From Rosistilla ulvae (GTDB taxonomy: Bacteria > Planctomycetota > Planctomycetia > Pirellulales > Pirellulaceae): DNA of 64,000 nt. The first letter of the stretch is position 1, and each line of letters begins with the position of its first letter. The position numbers and the translations under genes were made by a program. The DNA is taken from positions 5,023,798 to 5,087,797 of the forward strand of contig NZ_CP036261.1 of the NCBI RefSeq assembly GCF_007741475.1, written 5' to 3'. A model generated the notes under the pieces. The model saw nothing but the letters and a program-made list of their open reading frames with translations, searched no databases and had not been told where the DNA came from. Shown piece after piece: positions 21,001 to 24,345 of the stretch.

Positions 21001-22087
21001 ACGTGCCGTACCAACTGACATCGAAACTCCACGTCTGCCCCAACGACGCAGTCCCGATCAGCCCCGTCTCAAATTCAAGTTCCCAGTCGCCACCGAGCGA
21101 TTCGTGACCGGTTGCGTCGTCGCTCGCCGCCACGTCGGCATCGGTCAGCGCCGCCATCGCTTCGACCAACGATCGCCCCGCTTCGGTGCTCGCCAGATCG
21201 CAACCGTAGATCAAGATGTCGGCATCCTCGGCAAACGCGTTGCCCCACAGCGCTACTTCCCCCGCGAAAGCCGCGATCGAATCGATGTCCAAATGCGTCC
21301 CGCCCAAATCGATCCCACGCCCGTCGCCGTGGCTGATCAAATGCAGCGCGTCGACCGACTTCTGACCAGCAAGCGCAGCGCTGATCTGTTGGATCCCATC
21401 ATCCGATGGATCGATCCGAACGACGATCCAATCGGTCACCTGGTCCGATGCATCGCGCAGCCCCGCCAAAATCGTCTCCGCATCCTCGACCCCACTATCG
21501 ATGACCACGACTTCGGTCCGCACCGCGGCCATCGTTTCGGCAGCGTTCCCCACCGACGAGCTCTCGTCGAATCCTTCGAGATGGCGAGCCGTTTGAGCTG
21601 CCAGCAGCGATGCCTGGTCCAGCGTGACCAACCGCGGATCGGGATCGTCCGCATTCCCCGCTGCGACAGTCTGCACCGTGTCGTAAACAGTTCCGTCGTC
21701 CGCATTCCGATCGGCCAACACATCGGCAATCTGCGACAGCGTATCGATCTGTTTGTTCAGAAACACAATCTCGCGGTTCGCATCGGTCGCCAGATCGGCC
21801 ACCAAACGCTCGAATCCCGCCACCCGTTTGTCGACGAAAACGATCCCCTTCGGCTCCGCTTGCAGCGACGCCCCGTCACGCTCTCCATCGACGCGGCTAT
21901 CGGCCACATCGATCAAAGGATCGTCATGCGAGAGTGCCGCTGGATCCAATGTCCCATCGGGAACCCCATCGAACATCACCCGATCTTCCAACACCTCCAT
22001 CAACCGATCCAGCTTTCGTTGGACGCGATGCGATTCAGTAGCGGAACAAACGGTTGGCTTGGTCGCCGAAGATTGGTTTGATTTCAT
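1..22087 (-). CDS. Giant LEPR/DUF4347 multi-domain surface or secreted adhesin, C-terminus off-window
   Basis: The frame is open from an ATG at 22087 to the left edge, about 7,362 codons, and spot checks at many positions stay in the same phase. The N-terminus has no hydrophobic Sec signal. Instead it carries LEDRVMFDG at residues 33-41, a variant of the planctomycete LEPR-XLL motif. Then come DUF4347 (about 190-345), RTX-like Gly/Asp repeats (about 366-900), a right-handed beta-helix, LamG-like and C-type-lectin-like regions, four seven-unit beta-propellers alternating with cadherin-like sandwiches, 13 BspA/DUF285 repeats, and further cadherin or VCBS-like domains full of VNDAP motifs. Such architectures are typical of giant adhesins or secreted matrix proteins. 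The divergent SecA-like/HlyD/M50-HlyD/TolC cluster is its likely exporter (inference). Any C-terminal secretion signal or anchor lies outside the window. Confidence 0.93.
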   Translation of the reverse strand, partial: MKSNQSSATKPTVCSATESHRVQRKLDRLMEVLEDRVMFDGVPDGTLDPAALSHDDPLIDVADSRVDGERDGASLQAEPKGIVFVDKRVAGFERLVADLATDANREIVFLNKQIDTLSQIADVLADRNADDGTVYDTVQTVAAGNADDPDPRLVTLDQASLLAAQTARHLEGFDESSSVGNAAETMAAVRTEVVVIDSGVEDAETILAGLRDASDQVTDWIVVRIDPSDDGIQQISAALAGQKSVDALHLISHGDGRGIDLGGTHLDIDSIAAFAGEVALWGNAFAEDADILIYGCDLASTEAGRSLVEAMAALTDADVAASDDATGHESLGGDWELEFETGLIGTASLGQTWSFDVSWYGTLATINGTSGSDILEGTNSTDTISGKGGNDILLGGVDLIDEGNFNSSSTSTQLDVTTANSGWDVSSGTVDFLSASSGISLPNDPNDASLRAVDLNDGEISRLVGGLTIGETYHVAFFMGADGATTQTLDVAAVGVDSASMSVTMPPGSTLANMTWQVKLFTFTATATSHSIQFTSTSGSPTAGAIIAGVRLVHDNAADGNDTIYGNAGDDLIIGGGGDNELWEDSGTNIIVSGAGEDDIEGGDDNDTIYAGDGNNYVDGGSGDDIITTGSGDDELYGGGDNDTIDAGDGENIVVGDAGDDNIQAGSGDDYIRGGDGNDVIDGGDGNNVIDGDTGNDQLTSGSGNDEIWSTEGADTIFAGAGDDEIYSYGDMAQDTIDGGEGADTYYIYVDDAADVFQDSGTDGAIDIQYLYSGGSETYYITDQFSKAETGIDTIYNDWTGSTSYLGSSSHATALYWDFSGMELEAVEQVHGGTQNDTIILDSAGPDNPYAIYGNGGNDTLTDGAGVHSLYGGPGNDRLYGGAGNDRLFGGLGVDSARYDGALADYTINRDSYGLANDASVLRVHETTINGTDEENDFVYGTVEYLYFSDGTYDTATGGFVPNVLQVHSMPGTQEIAVAAGLTFNAANGNSISITDDSSDLLEVTLSVSEGTLTLGAIPAGLSFSSNDGTNDATMTFTGTVADINTALDGLQFTSPVDYEGGAVLSMESSDLNFGTSDADSLLIKIGDALVVDTASDSSNNGDTSSLEALYLDKGSDGLISLREAIIASNNTLGTQAIRFDISGAGPHTIALTSALPLISDGVFIDGWSEPDYAADGVPVIVLDAGGVGSFDTGLELSLGSDGSTVRGLVLSNISHHGIEIDSDNNWIYGNYIGVDASGLTAAAVGGAGVFLNAGASNNIIGTNGDAVADVSERNVIGAGRNGVFLAGDGVNSNTIAGNYIGVGVDGETVLGLEFHGVRIVGDASNNTIGGATAALGNVIAGADDAAVEIGSESTTNSVLNNRIGISADGNTLLGDNTFGVSILSGADGTTIIGNSIGGSVQAGILIDGDSVGSVIQGNTIGTDATGTLNWGNGEQGILLASGATGTVIGGIGAGEGNTIAFSGQADRDNGAGIAIWGTATGNTIQGNSIYSNQGIGIDLGVASDDGADPNDAGDSDTGGNNKQNWGEAGGPSINDAGDFRYYVNLYSFAGGTTYTLDFYASSDRDGGQVEGERYLFSRTGLTNLQSGWITETGIDATPGEYITVTLTDDTTGDTSEFSSYSVVVDSDGSGSAPHDLTLVAAGDGGVEINADGGKDANLVVHSDGNTGSIGDRIGGLGSMTIEVDFAAADGAHQALLSYAASDPDDFTLQIDPDAGNGSVTVMINGSANQVVASGIDYNTLLDGHRHQLAFTWDNTDGDWSIYVDGQLAESGTGLATGLTLAGDAANGTLMFGQEQDAIGGGFYAFDTFRGTYFDARVFDSVRSAGQIAAGAGQTLSYSEPGMLANWTFNDLSTDGVVTESVGGNSLKLEAAAASGFTSSESVLSVWLDENAVNGTSVGKVYGTDIEREALIAAFLAAYPSLHYSEETDKFYKVLSGAYDRDAADAAASGETLNANAGSLLTIESAHENELVRRWISETGESRVWLSGSDLAEADQWRWDDGTLFFDDDGAVDGAYENFASGEPDGAVDPSIVYLSMGSDGQWADSAAAQASTGVIVEWSADEALDRSRMVLYSIQSQTTPGAFAIDSDSGVITVADASAIDYETLDSHQLNIRVSDNSGQNYNELFTIQLLDGREPVSLSGLEIGTLTYTENDPELAITSTLEATAPEVVAIESATIAISVGYANGPDVLTFDTTNGITGDWDAATGTLTLTGSATLAAYQTALRSVMYVNTSEVPDETTREVRFTVNDGELDSNTVHRSIAVASVNDAPTFPLGTGFLTMPDDAYQGSETTAILLQPDGKSLVVSPVFRPFDDSFGLNRYTTSGVLDTSFGGGDGSVVTSFGTGYGYPTSASLQADGKIVVAGSFYDIDAGYSVAALARYNIDGTLDTSFGTAGMVTTVVAGFSSNITEVTVLADGKILGAGYVYDYDGLNEIALFQFNSDGTLDASFGAGNGYVTATGLADRSLANSMVVQSDGKILVAGIIGNGGDSDFAVARYNSDGTLDTSFDGDGVVDIVTGGTEAEVTELLLQPDGKIVLLGDTDANGDSDSVVVRLLADGSIDTSFGGGDGMGITAIAGSHETIYAAAIQADGKIVGVGGDYDPATFKNRGFTVRYNSDGTLDTSFGDDGIVPFTLGDTSSDASYGIAIDDDGKILVTGSSFSTRGTGYLVRYNSDGTLDMTYGADHQLDGAPTFIENGSAVVLDDDVAIVDADLIELDNFAGATLTLQRNVAANDDDLFSATGTLSFAGGDLVVDGTTIGSVTNTGGTLLLAFNSNATHALVRAAMSQIAYANANDTPAASVQIDWMFDDGNTGAQGSGGALSTVGSTTVAIIAVNDAPVVSGIETEAIDYTENDGAVAISSTLAVSDGDGTQIESATVAISSGYANGQDLLGFVDQNGIMGAWDAGTGTLTLSGSATIAEYQTALRSVTYTNSSESPNTATRTVSVTVNDGDENSATQNRDIAITAVNDRPTYGTIVLPTFTAHELTNNALGASFVTTADMDGDGDLDVLSASFVDDRIIWFENDGSGIFTEHTVTSTADGSLAVYVVDLDEDGDLDIVSASHLDDTVSWYENDGNENFTLHVITTSADFAASVTAADVDGDGDLDILSASYRDHKIVWYENDGNENFTIRVITSTAMGARSVATADMDGDGDLDVLSAARDDGTVVWYENDGSENFTTHVIAADAEGAMHVMTADVDGDGDLDVLSASYDDNSVTWYENDGSQNFTQHVVDTTAVGVISVAAADVDGDGDLDLLSASSVGDTVSWYENDGSQNFTQHMIAVASDGARSVIMADIDGDGDLDVVTASQYDNTVTWYESEVIALIGDNPTFVEDGPAVVLGSGVEIEDMELTSLDDFDGASLSFARMGGPSPDDHFSATGNLAFVGTTTGNIELSSVVIGTYTNTAGTLTLSFAAGTTNAQVNAAARAIAYSNSNNTPPTSVQIDWTFDDGNTGSQGIGGGRQAIGRTTVTITATNDDPTNAGSLPSSISVTEDVSSNVDLSLIDLSDFDAGTSSLTVTLTTSTGGHLTAAAAAGITVGGTSTARTLTGNLADLNSYLNTTSNLTYLHGTADINGDAADTIQVDVTDNGNTGNGGGGTIDLGSVDVDITPVNDDPTNAGSLPATITVTEDVLSNVDLSAIDLSDVDHNGGDLTLTLTTSTGGNLTASTLGGVWIVGSGSSSLSLTGTLSMLNVYLNNASAIQYLSGVSHANGIAADTLQLSFTDNGHSGIGGGLLIDFGTLDVDIASVNDAPTFEIGDGVVTTPVGALNESASDILEQPDGKIVVAGYVHNGLSFDFGLVRYNVDGTLDTSFGGGDGVVTTATASQADIAYSATLQPDGKILLTGFTTVSGTYHHTVVRYNIDGTLDSSFGVGGIVVSNIGANGDAGKSVTLQSDGKILVSGWKMSGGTTGSMLVRYHSDGTLDTSFGGGDGIVVSDFGATSSVYDDMVVQADGKILVAGYLDSGTATKRDISLVRYNSDGTLDNSFGVAGIVSTDLGDSTDNASRIVLTADGKILLSGYSKHAGDFDFTVLRYNSDGTLDFSFGGGLGVVTTDVQADDNYANGLIMQDDGKFLVAGHIASGPEFVVVRYHSDGTLDTSFGDDGIAVGALNGGIVGINNATLQADGKILLTGYHTQSANSDFLLVRYNSDGTLDTRFGIDSSSLAGTVSYTEDGPAVVLDIDVELSDQELDALNGGDGNYAGAQITLVRDGGAASEDVLDFANGNGITLVGDQLIKNGQSIATFDTTTTAGALVITFTDGNGEIPTSSDVVQMLRRLTYANSNDTPPASVQIHWTFNDGNTGSQGSGGALDTTGSTFVTITAVDDAPVIAAIESIAIDYIENDGAVAISPSLTISDVDDTHIVSAVVAIGAGYANGQDELSFVNQNGISGNWNASTGTLVLSGTATLAQYQTALRSVTYANSSELPDTTTRTISFTIHDGQSNSNVVARDITITSVNDGPVFFEPTLDSADLPFVHVELDGYNRIYLESIVLQSDGKSLLLGTAASGGVYELALVRYTASGIIDTGFGGGDGSTVTSFGSDSVYAASVALQADGKILVAANQYHDDSSSIMLVRYNSDGTLDSSFGGGDGITTTNVSGSYDYVEEITLQDDGKILVVGGITNGANNDFGAIRYNSDGSLDASFGGGDGIVEDSLGGTFSNISSIVVQSDGKILIAGGSSAGSEYSVVVARLNSDGSWDSGFDGDGILKFDLGGIDSSASSVVLQSDGRIVVAGYISTSGISDSDSFVVRLLADGTFDTSFSDDGIVITDVDGADEYAGSATVQADGKIVVLSTSYGSTTHGQIIRYNVDGTIDGSFGDDGVVNIAVGEDSEDYSSHLVIDADGKMIVVGNSYSDDVIGFVQRLNSDGTLDATYGVEDPLAGSPSYVEGGAAFVLDDHVSIFDEELVIDDNFADSTLTLLRSGGANAEDQFIATGTLSFSGGDLVVNGITIGSVTNDAGTLAMVFNGNATQALLSSAMQQIAYANASDKPPASVQIDWTFDDGNTGAQGIVGALTATQSTIVAITAVNDSPVLSGIETEAIDYTENDGAVAISSTLAVSDPDDTQIESATVAITAGYVIGQDLLVFVDQNGITGAWDIGTGTLTLSGSATVAEYQTALRSVTYTNSSERPLTTTRTVSFSVNDGELDSNVGTRNLAITSVNDDPSNTGGFPTSITVTEDVLTTIDLSSIDLSDLDHNAGNLVLTIRTSNGGAITTGGAHSYIRSPLGPTIASLTGSLASLNAFLNDVGSLQYKHPTLHSNGSAADTITVTIRDLGNTGNGGGGTIDLGSVDVDITPVNDEQVLAVNTGATVVEGATANTITSAMLQTTDVDNTNEELVYVVDTLPNNGTLYRDSVALSESDTFSQADIAAGLITYDHDDSQTTSDSFAFTVDDGAGTTSSSSFHWTITPVNDAPYDLTSTPLSVAENSANGTSVGTVTGYDVDSASLTYSIFAQDFPGAFAIDSVTGEITVADGRLLNYEDATSQAVTVRVTDASGATYDEEMTVAITDEAGDVVATADAITVVAGAPVVIDPRGNDVSGSGDPLVVTEIIDAAAGNAVTSLSNPGDTATLASGTTLTLRSDGRLTVVAAADGIETFAYRVSDGTTDDSELVTLTVDSSELAAQSIGLVTTWDTTQPGSASDTITIAAAPGSSNYTVYWGDGTSTVGASGDLSHTYASPGQYTVTIVGDFAGFNFDGGGDAAKILSVEQWGSVAFEDLDDAFDGAVNLQINAADAPDLSGVTSLKEMFNGATAMNADLSGWDVASVDNMNGLFRGAGSFNQDLSGWDVSNVTNMASMFYGASSFNEDVSSWDVSSVTSMVGMFQDAGSFNQDVNGWDVSNVASMVRMFYGAGTFNQDVSGWDVSSVTSMINMFYSASSFNQDINDWDVSNVTSTAIMFYGASSFNGNVSGWDVSSVTNMVGMFQDAVSFDQDVSGWDVSNVTNMGRMFSGASSFNQDVSGWDVSNVTSMINMFYNAGSFNQDVSGWDVSNVTGMASMFSGASSFNQDVSGWDVSNVTGMASMFSGAGSFNQDVSEWDVSGVTSMESMFQDASAFNQNLGDWDISSLANASNMLSNSDLSIPNYDATLIGWASQSVKPNVPLGADGLQYSIAAQAARDLLINDHNWSITGDSFYNYVPEITSDGGADTASVHVNEDTAAVTTVAASDQDGLLNTLSYSIYGGSDAARFAIDSVTGELAFLSAPDYENPTDVGGDNLYNVVVRVSDDQGGTDDQTLTVAVSSINDAPLAVNDPSFVTDEATALTGLDILANDIDVDVDLLTISRIDGNAFTVGVPISLASGTLVTVNPDGTIDFDPANVYTQLGDIHSAIESFTYEIADGQGAFDTATVTIQIQGLDNPISISELTDGPTIDTDGDVFESDLPQGTDAVGVGESTSGTFLLQPGDGLVSLQIDSRVITAAELIDTATTPVIVNTSLGRLAVSGYNAISGVVSYSYTLTGSGDHTAGSVIDNISLTITDTDGDIVNATLGILIHDDLPSTSDDASSVLEESGTAATGNVLVNDQVGADQTAKLVATVGSGANLPSAIHLGQALSGTYGTIAMQADGSYSYLLDDLDPVVSALSTGESLTDQFTYEVVDADGSRSTATLTIQINGTNDSPNLGSDSFATFESTATRFDLLANDSDDEGHALTITQIDGQPILVGGQVAVAGGSVTLHADGTVTFVPTAGFSGSFAFEYAVEDALGAEQTVAVQVAVVPSDSRPEVTLEQTPTAVVDLPLAQWTHGSGTVAPELQDPTLVAAAANETSHGGLNIAIGGGSASIQGVDAATLANAIADEDYLAYSVTVADPLPQDHHLLLTGIEMFKPTGGPDYLRTVVVSRDPDFATATTIVANDLVSGDGVAIDRDLATAISVVAGETLYFRVYLYDSSGGDVVQYDNFQAKFSVLDANDSAAFSEGDPAVAVDAGANADASDGGEADLVQLTVTLSGIVDANAEWVTIAGQAVDLSSSGNWTGLAVGGSVVDIGYNQYTQSFTITNHSGSGSAIPQSDLDLLIRGLQYENTSQNPSYGQRTFEFVLTDASGLASAPVMSTVLVASVNDLPVAVNDSFVTDQDTPLDGHLLADNGGGVDSDPDGDTLTVTQINGQAFASGDVFALPSGATIQMFSDGTFRFDPGTAFDHLGSGEQVTDSFSYQISDFHGGFATATVTIQIDGIDDPLSIDGIDDGIHSGTDASVDESHLATGSAAMPGGATTSGSFVLQVGDQIESLQVAGVSITTAQLLNAQTVPVVIATTHGQLTIDSYDSASGQVDYRYELTSAADHSGGTATESIGLIARDLDGDQTAVTLVIYIVDDLAIANDDWDEVINVAGNPSSVADGNVVTGQGSGSDPNFSDGVVDRVGADQVSAPV
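3890..4872 (-). repeat. BspA/DUF285 repeat array, 13 units of 75 bp
   Basis: Thirteen tandem 25-residue units follow the pattern NVTxMxxMFxGASSFNQDVSGWDVS, the DUF285 (BspA-like) surface repeat. It is preceded by a PKD-like segment (YTVYWGDGTSTVG) and followed by the usual NYDATLIGWASQ end piece. Several neighbouring units differ at only a few bases, so copy number could vary by slippage or recombination. Confidence 0.92.
6721..7330 (-). repeat. Long direct DNA repeat, copy A (partner at 13294-13903)
   Basis: This stretch aligns without any gap to 13294-13903, at a constant offset of 6,573 bp. The first about 300 bp are nearly identical at the nucleotide level, and the rest is clearly homologous. 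It encodes the VExG sandwich/cadherin-like linker pair between propellers, and points to recent duplication or gene conversion inside the giant gene. Confidence 0.8.
7470..8690 (-). repeat. Delta-60 repeat block 3, seven units
   Basis: Seven units ending in forms such as YNSDGSLDASFGGGDG, followed by PSYVEGGAAFVLDDHVSIFD and then a YTENDGAVAI...VNDDP domain. This is the fourth propeller of the giant protein, counting the FG-GAP block. Confidence 0.85.
9610..10830 (-). repeat. Delta-60 repeat block 2, seven units
   Basis: Seven units of the LQPDGKIVVAGY...LVRYNVDGTLDTSFGGGDG type, followed by a VSYTEDGPAVVLDIDVELSD sandwich and a YIENDGAVAI...VNDGP domain. It has the same modular layout as block 1, consistent with duplication of a whole propeller-plus-linker cassette. 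Confidence 0.85.
12125..13160 (-). repeat. FG-GAP/VCBS repeat block, seven units
   Basis: Seven units of about 49 residues carry DxDGDGDLDVLSAS followed by VxWYENDGSxNFTxHVI. This is the FG-GAP/VCBS pattern with a calcium-binding DxDGDGD loop in each unit. The count again suits a seven-bladed, integrin-like propeller. It occupies the same slot between cadherin-like domains as the delta-60 blocks. Confidence 0.87.
13294..13903 (-). repeat. Long direct DNA repeat, copy B (partner at 6721-7330)
   Basis: Second copy of the cassette described at 6721-7330. It is collinear with no indel and encodes the same sandwich/cadherin-like linker after delta-60 block 1. Confidence 0.8.
14045..15265 (-). repeat. 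Delta-60 repeat block 1, seven units (beta-propeller)
   Basis: Seven units of about 55-60 residues share the pattern LQxDGKILVAG...VRYNSDGTLDTSFGGGDG, the delta-60 (DUF5122) signature. Exactly seven units suggests a closed seven-bladed propeller. It is followed by an IENGSAVVLDDDV-type sandwich and a YTENDGAVAI...VNDRP cadherin-like domain. Confidence 0.85.
15905..16320 (-). other. C-type-lectin-like domain of the giant protein
   Basis: The order of motifs is that of a C-type lectin fold: FYKVLSGAYD, GSLLTIESAHENELVRRWI, VWLSGSDLAEADQWRWDDG, YENFASGEPDG and QWADS...GVIVEW. The EPD and WAD positions correspond to the EPN/WND ligand-binding residues of calcium-dependent lectins, so sugar binding is plausible. 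Confidence 0.75.
16530..17195 (-). other. LamG/concanavalin-like domain of the giant protein
   Basis: The translated segment contains GHRHQLAFTWDNTDGDWSIY followed by VDGQLAES and later an AFDTFRGTYFDARVFDSVRS stretch and NWTFND. This is the usual pattern of LamG/pentraxin-like jelly-roll domains (HxxAFTWD...IYVDG...FDxxRVFD). A carbohydrate- or matrix-binding role is inferred from the family. Confidence 0.65.
17560..18830 (-). other. Right-handed parallel beta-helix region of the giant protein
   Basis: The region opens with a SLREAIIASNNTLG segment, the CSLREAI-like start common to secreted beta-helix proteins. Repeated N-rich turns follow, such as NTIAGNYIGVGVDG, NVIGAGRNGVFL and NTIGTDATGTLNWG, each about 20-25 residues. 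These are the rungs of a parallel beta-helix, a fold often used for polysaccharide binding or as a structural stalk. Confidence 0.75.
19390..20440 (-). repeat. RTX-like Gly/Asp-rich nonapeptide region of the giant protein
   Basis: Translation gives strings of GGxGxDxxx-type units such as GGSGDDIITTGSGDDELYGG and GGPGNDRLYGGAGNDRLFGG, the calcium-binding beta-roll signature of RTX proteins. A short extra copy lies near 20900-20990 (SGKGGNDILLGG). In classical type I substrates these repeats sit near the C-terminus; here they are in the first 900 residues. Confidence 0.85.
21055..21525 (-). other. DUF4347 domain with His/Cys pair
   Basis: Residues about 190-345 of the giant protein match the DUF4347 pattern: a beta-strand-rich start (EVVVIDSGVEDAETIL), then LHLISHGDGRGIDLGG with His253 (codon 21329-21331), then ADILIYGCDLA with Cys296 (codon 21200-21202), and a GGDWELEFETG end. 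The spacing and context of SHG and YGC resemble the His/Cys dyad of clan CD cysteine peptidases (caspase, gingipain and CHAT families). Peptidase activity is inference; the domain assignment is firm. Confidence 0.85.
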
Positions 22088-22413
22088 TGGGTCGAAGTCG
22101 GGTAGGAGTGCGTCGCGAATTTGGATTCACCCCAAATCCAATTCGCGCGCAACGAGTGAACGAAATATCATCCCTGCAGATGAAACCTACAGCGCAGTTT
22201 ATCTAGGTCTTGTTTCTCTTCACCAACATCGACATACCTCGGTTCCCTTCGTTGAGACTTTGTCGATTGCAACGATCCTGCTGACGTCAAATTGCACATT
22301 CGTCGAATGCACGCTTCCCAACGGCGGTATCGGCGCCGTAACACAACCTATATACCCAGCGTGCCTCCTTATGTTTTTCTTTGCCTGAATCCGATCCAAC
22401 GTAGCGAACCGCA
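22088..22413. promoter_or_regulatory. Divergent intergenic region between the giant gene and the SecA-like gene
   Basis: These 326 bp separate the start of the giant gene (minus) from the SecA-like gene (plus), so both promoters should lie here. The only clear structure is the inverted repeat at 22115-22146. No strong Shine-Dalgarno sequence precedes either start, as is common in planctomycetes. Confidence 0.6.
22115..22146 (-). promoter_or_regulatory. Stem-loop in the 5' leader of the giant gene
   Basis: GCGAATTTGGATT and AATCCAATTCGC form a 12-bp stem with one bulged base around a 7-nt loop. It ends 27 nt upstream of the giant gene's ATG at 22087. It may be an operator or an mRNA hairpin controlling translation or stability. 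Confidence 0.5.
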
Positions 22414-24345
22414 ATGAAATCAACGCTGATGACTCCCGATCGAATCGTTGCCGCGGTTCGCCAGCAACAGCAGCGGTTTCAGCGATTATCCGACGCGACG
22501 CTCCGCGACCACACCGACGAATTGCGACGCCTGCGCAAATCGCAACATCGACACAACCGATCCATCTCCAGCGGCTGGCAGCGTTGGAAACGCCCCGACG
22601 CCGCCGAACCGATGATCGAAGCCCATGGTCTGATGGCCGAGGCGTTGCGCCGCACGACCGGCAAACTCTATTACGACGTCCAATTGCAAGCCGGTTGGAT
22701 TTTGGCAGCCGGATCGATCGCGGAGATGCAAACCGGCGAAGGCAAAACGATCACCACGGGTCTGCCCGCCTTCTGGCAAGCGCTGGCCGGACGCGGCTGC
22801 CATGTCAGCACCGTCAACGACTACCTGGCGCGCCGCGACTTCGAGACGCTGCAACCAACCTTCGAATTGTTAGGCGTCGGCGTCGGCCGGATCGATTCGG
22901 AAATGAGTCTCGCCGAAAAACGCCAGGCCTACCGTTGCGAAGTCACCTACGGCCCCGGTTTTGAATTTGGATTCGATTTCCTTCGCGATCAGATCGCCCT
23001 TCGATCGGCCCCTCGGCCGCGTCTAGGGATGCGACATCTGGCCCATCTGCGCGGCCAATCGATCGACAAACCCCATTCGCTGATCGGACGCCCCTTGGCT
23101 TGTGCGGTGATCGACGAAGCGGACAGCGTGTTGATCGACGAGGCGAACACGCCGTTGATCTTGAGTGGACAAGAGCACGCGATGCGCCAAGCATCCTCCG
23201 ATCCGGAGGCCTACCGCGTCGCCGACATCCTGGCCCAAGAACTGCAGCCCGAAGAAGACTTCAGCCTCGATCCGGTCGATCGAAAAATAAGCTTCACGCC
23301 AACCGGCTGGTTTCGCATCCATGAACACTTTGCGAAAGCCAATCCGCTGCGTCTGGCTCGTGCCTGGTCCTGTTACGTCGAAAACGCACTGCGTGCACGA
23401 CAGATCTTCCGCCGCGACGTCGACTACGTCGTCCGCGATGGGGAGATCCAAATCGTCGATCAAAATACAGGCCGCATCCATCCCGAACGCAGCTGGAGAA
23501 ATGGACTGCACCAAGCGGTTCAAACCAAAGAGCGCGTCGCGGTCGTCCCCGAACAACAAACGCAGGCCCGGATCACCCGGCAACGCTTCATCGGCCAATA
23601 CGATTCGATCTGCGGTTTGACGGGAACTGCCCAAGCGGCGGCCCGCGAACTCAAGGATTTCTATCGTTTGAGTGTCGTCAGCGTCCCGACGCATCGACCC
23701 TGCCACCGGTTCGGGCTGCCCAGTCGCCATTTTTCCAACCTCCAAACCAAACATGCGTCGATCGTCGCGGAGATCCGCGCCCGGCATGCCAATGGAGGCC
23801 CGATGCTGGTCGGCACGCGAACGATCGCCGAAAGTCGAACGCTATCGGCCGCGCTGCACAACTGTGGCATTCCCCATCGCACGCTCAACGGCATCCAGGA
23901 TGAAGCCGAAGCCGATCTGATCGCCATCGCCGGCCAACCGGGCGCGATCACGATCGCCACGAACATGGCCGGCCGCGGCACCGACATCGCCCTGACCGAT
24001 GCATCGCGCGCCCGCGGCGGTCTGCATGTAATCGCCACCGAACACCATCCCTGCGCCCGGGTCGATCGCCAGTTGATCGGCCGCGCCGCGCGACAAGGCG
24101 ATCCCGGTTCGTACCAGTTCTTCGTCTCCGCCGAAGACGAGATCTTTCAACACGCCCCGCAATTGGCTGAGTCGATCTCGGCACGATGCAGCGGGGCCCC
24201 CGAAGCGCAGCACGATTTCTCCACCGAAATCGCTCGGCTGCAAAACGACCTGGAAAATCAAGCTTACCAACGCCGCACGCAACTGACCCGCGCCGACCAA
24301 TGGCTCGATCGCGTCCTCGAAACCGTCGCCAAAGAGGCTGTCTAA
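22414..24345 (+). CDS. SecA-like ATPase, shortened (accessory SecA)
   Basis: This 643-residue protein has the SecA DEAD-motor core: Walker A MQTGEGKT at about 105-112, VIDEADSVLIDEANTPLIL at about 232-250, GLTGTAQAAARELKDFY, NMAGRGTDIAL and LIGRAARQGDPGSYQFF. It ends shortly after the second nucleotide-binding domain, at a point matching the start of the helical scaffold. It therefore lacks most of the scaffold/wing domains and the zinc-binding tail of a normal SecA (about 900 residues). A general housekeeping SecA is therefore unlikely. It heads the cluster divergent from the giant gene, and its stop overlaps the next start. I infer that it powers export of the giant protein or assembly of the apparatus. 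Its motor residues appear intact. Confidence 0.88.
   Translation: MKSTLMTPDRIVAAVRQQQQRFQRLSDATLRDHTDELRRLRKSQHRHNRSISSGWQRWKRPDAAEPMIEAHGLMAEALRRTTGKLYYDVQLQAGWILAAGSIAEMQTGEGKTITTGLPAFWQALAGRGCHVSTVNDYLARRDFETLQPTFELLGVGVGRIDSEMSLAEKRQAYRCEVTYGPGFEFGFDFLRDQIALRSAPRPRLGMRHLAHLRGQSIDKPHSLIGRPLACAVIDEADSVLIDEANTPLILSGQEHAMRQASSDPEAYRVADILAQELQPEEDFSLDPVDRKISFTPTGWFRIHEHFAKANPLRLARAWSCYVENALRARQIFRRDVDYVVRDGEIQIVDQNTGRIHPERSWRNGLHQAVQTKERVAVVPEQQTQARITRQRFIGQYDSICGLTGTAQAAARELKDFYRLSVVSVPTHRPCHRFGLPSRHFSNLQTKHASIVAEIRARHANGGPMLVGTRTIAESRTLSAALHNCGIPHRTLNGIQDEAEADLIAIAGQPGAITIATNMAGRGTDIALTDASRARGGLHVIATEHHPCARVDRQLIGRAARQGDPGSYQFFVSAEDEIFQHAPQLAESISARCSGAPEAQHDFSTEIARLQNDLENQAYQRRTQLTRADQWLDRVLETVAKEAV

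Noticed and set aside
23023-23787. Minus-strand frame of 254 codons opposite the SecA-like gene
   Set aside because: No recognisable domain; the plus strand carries unbroken SecA motor motifs.
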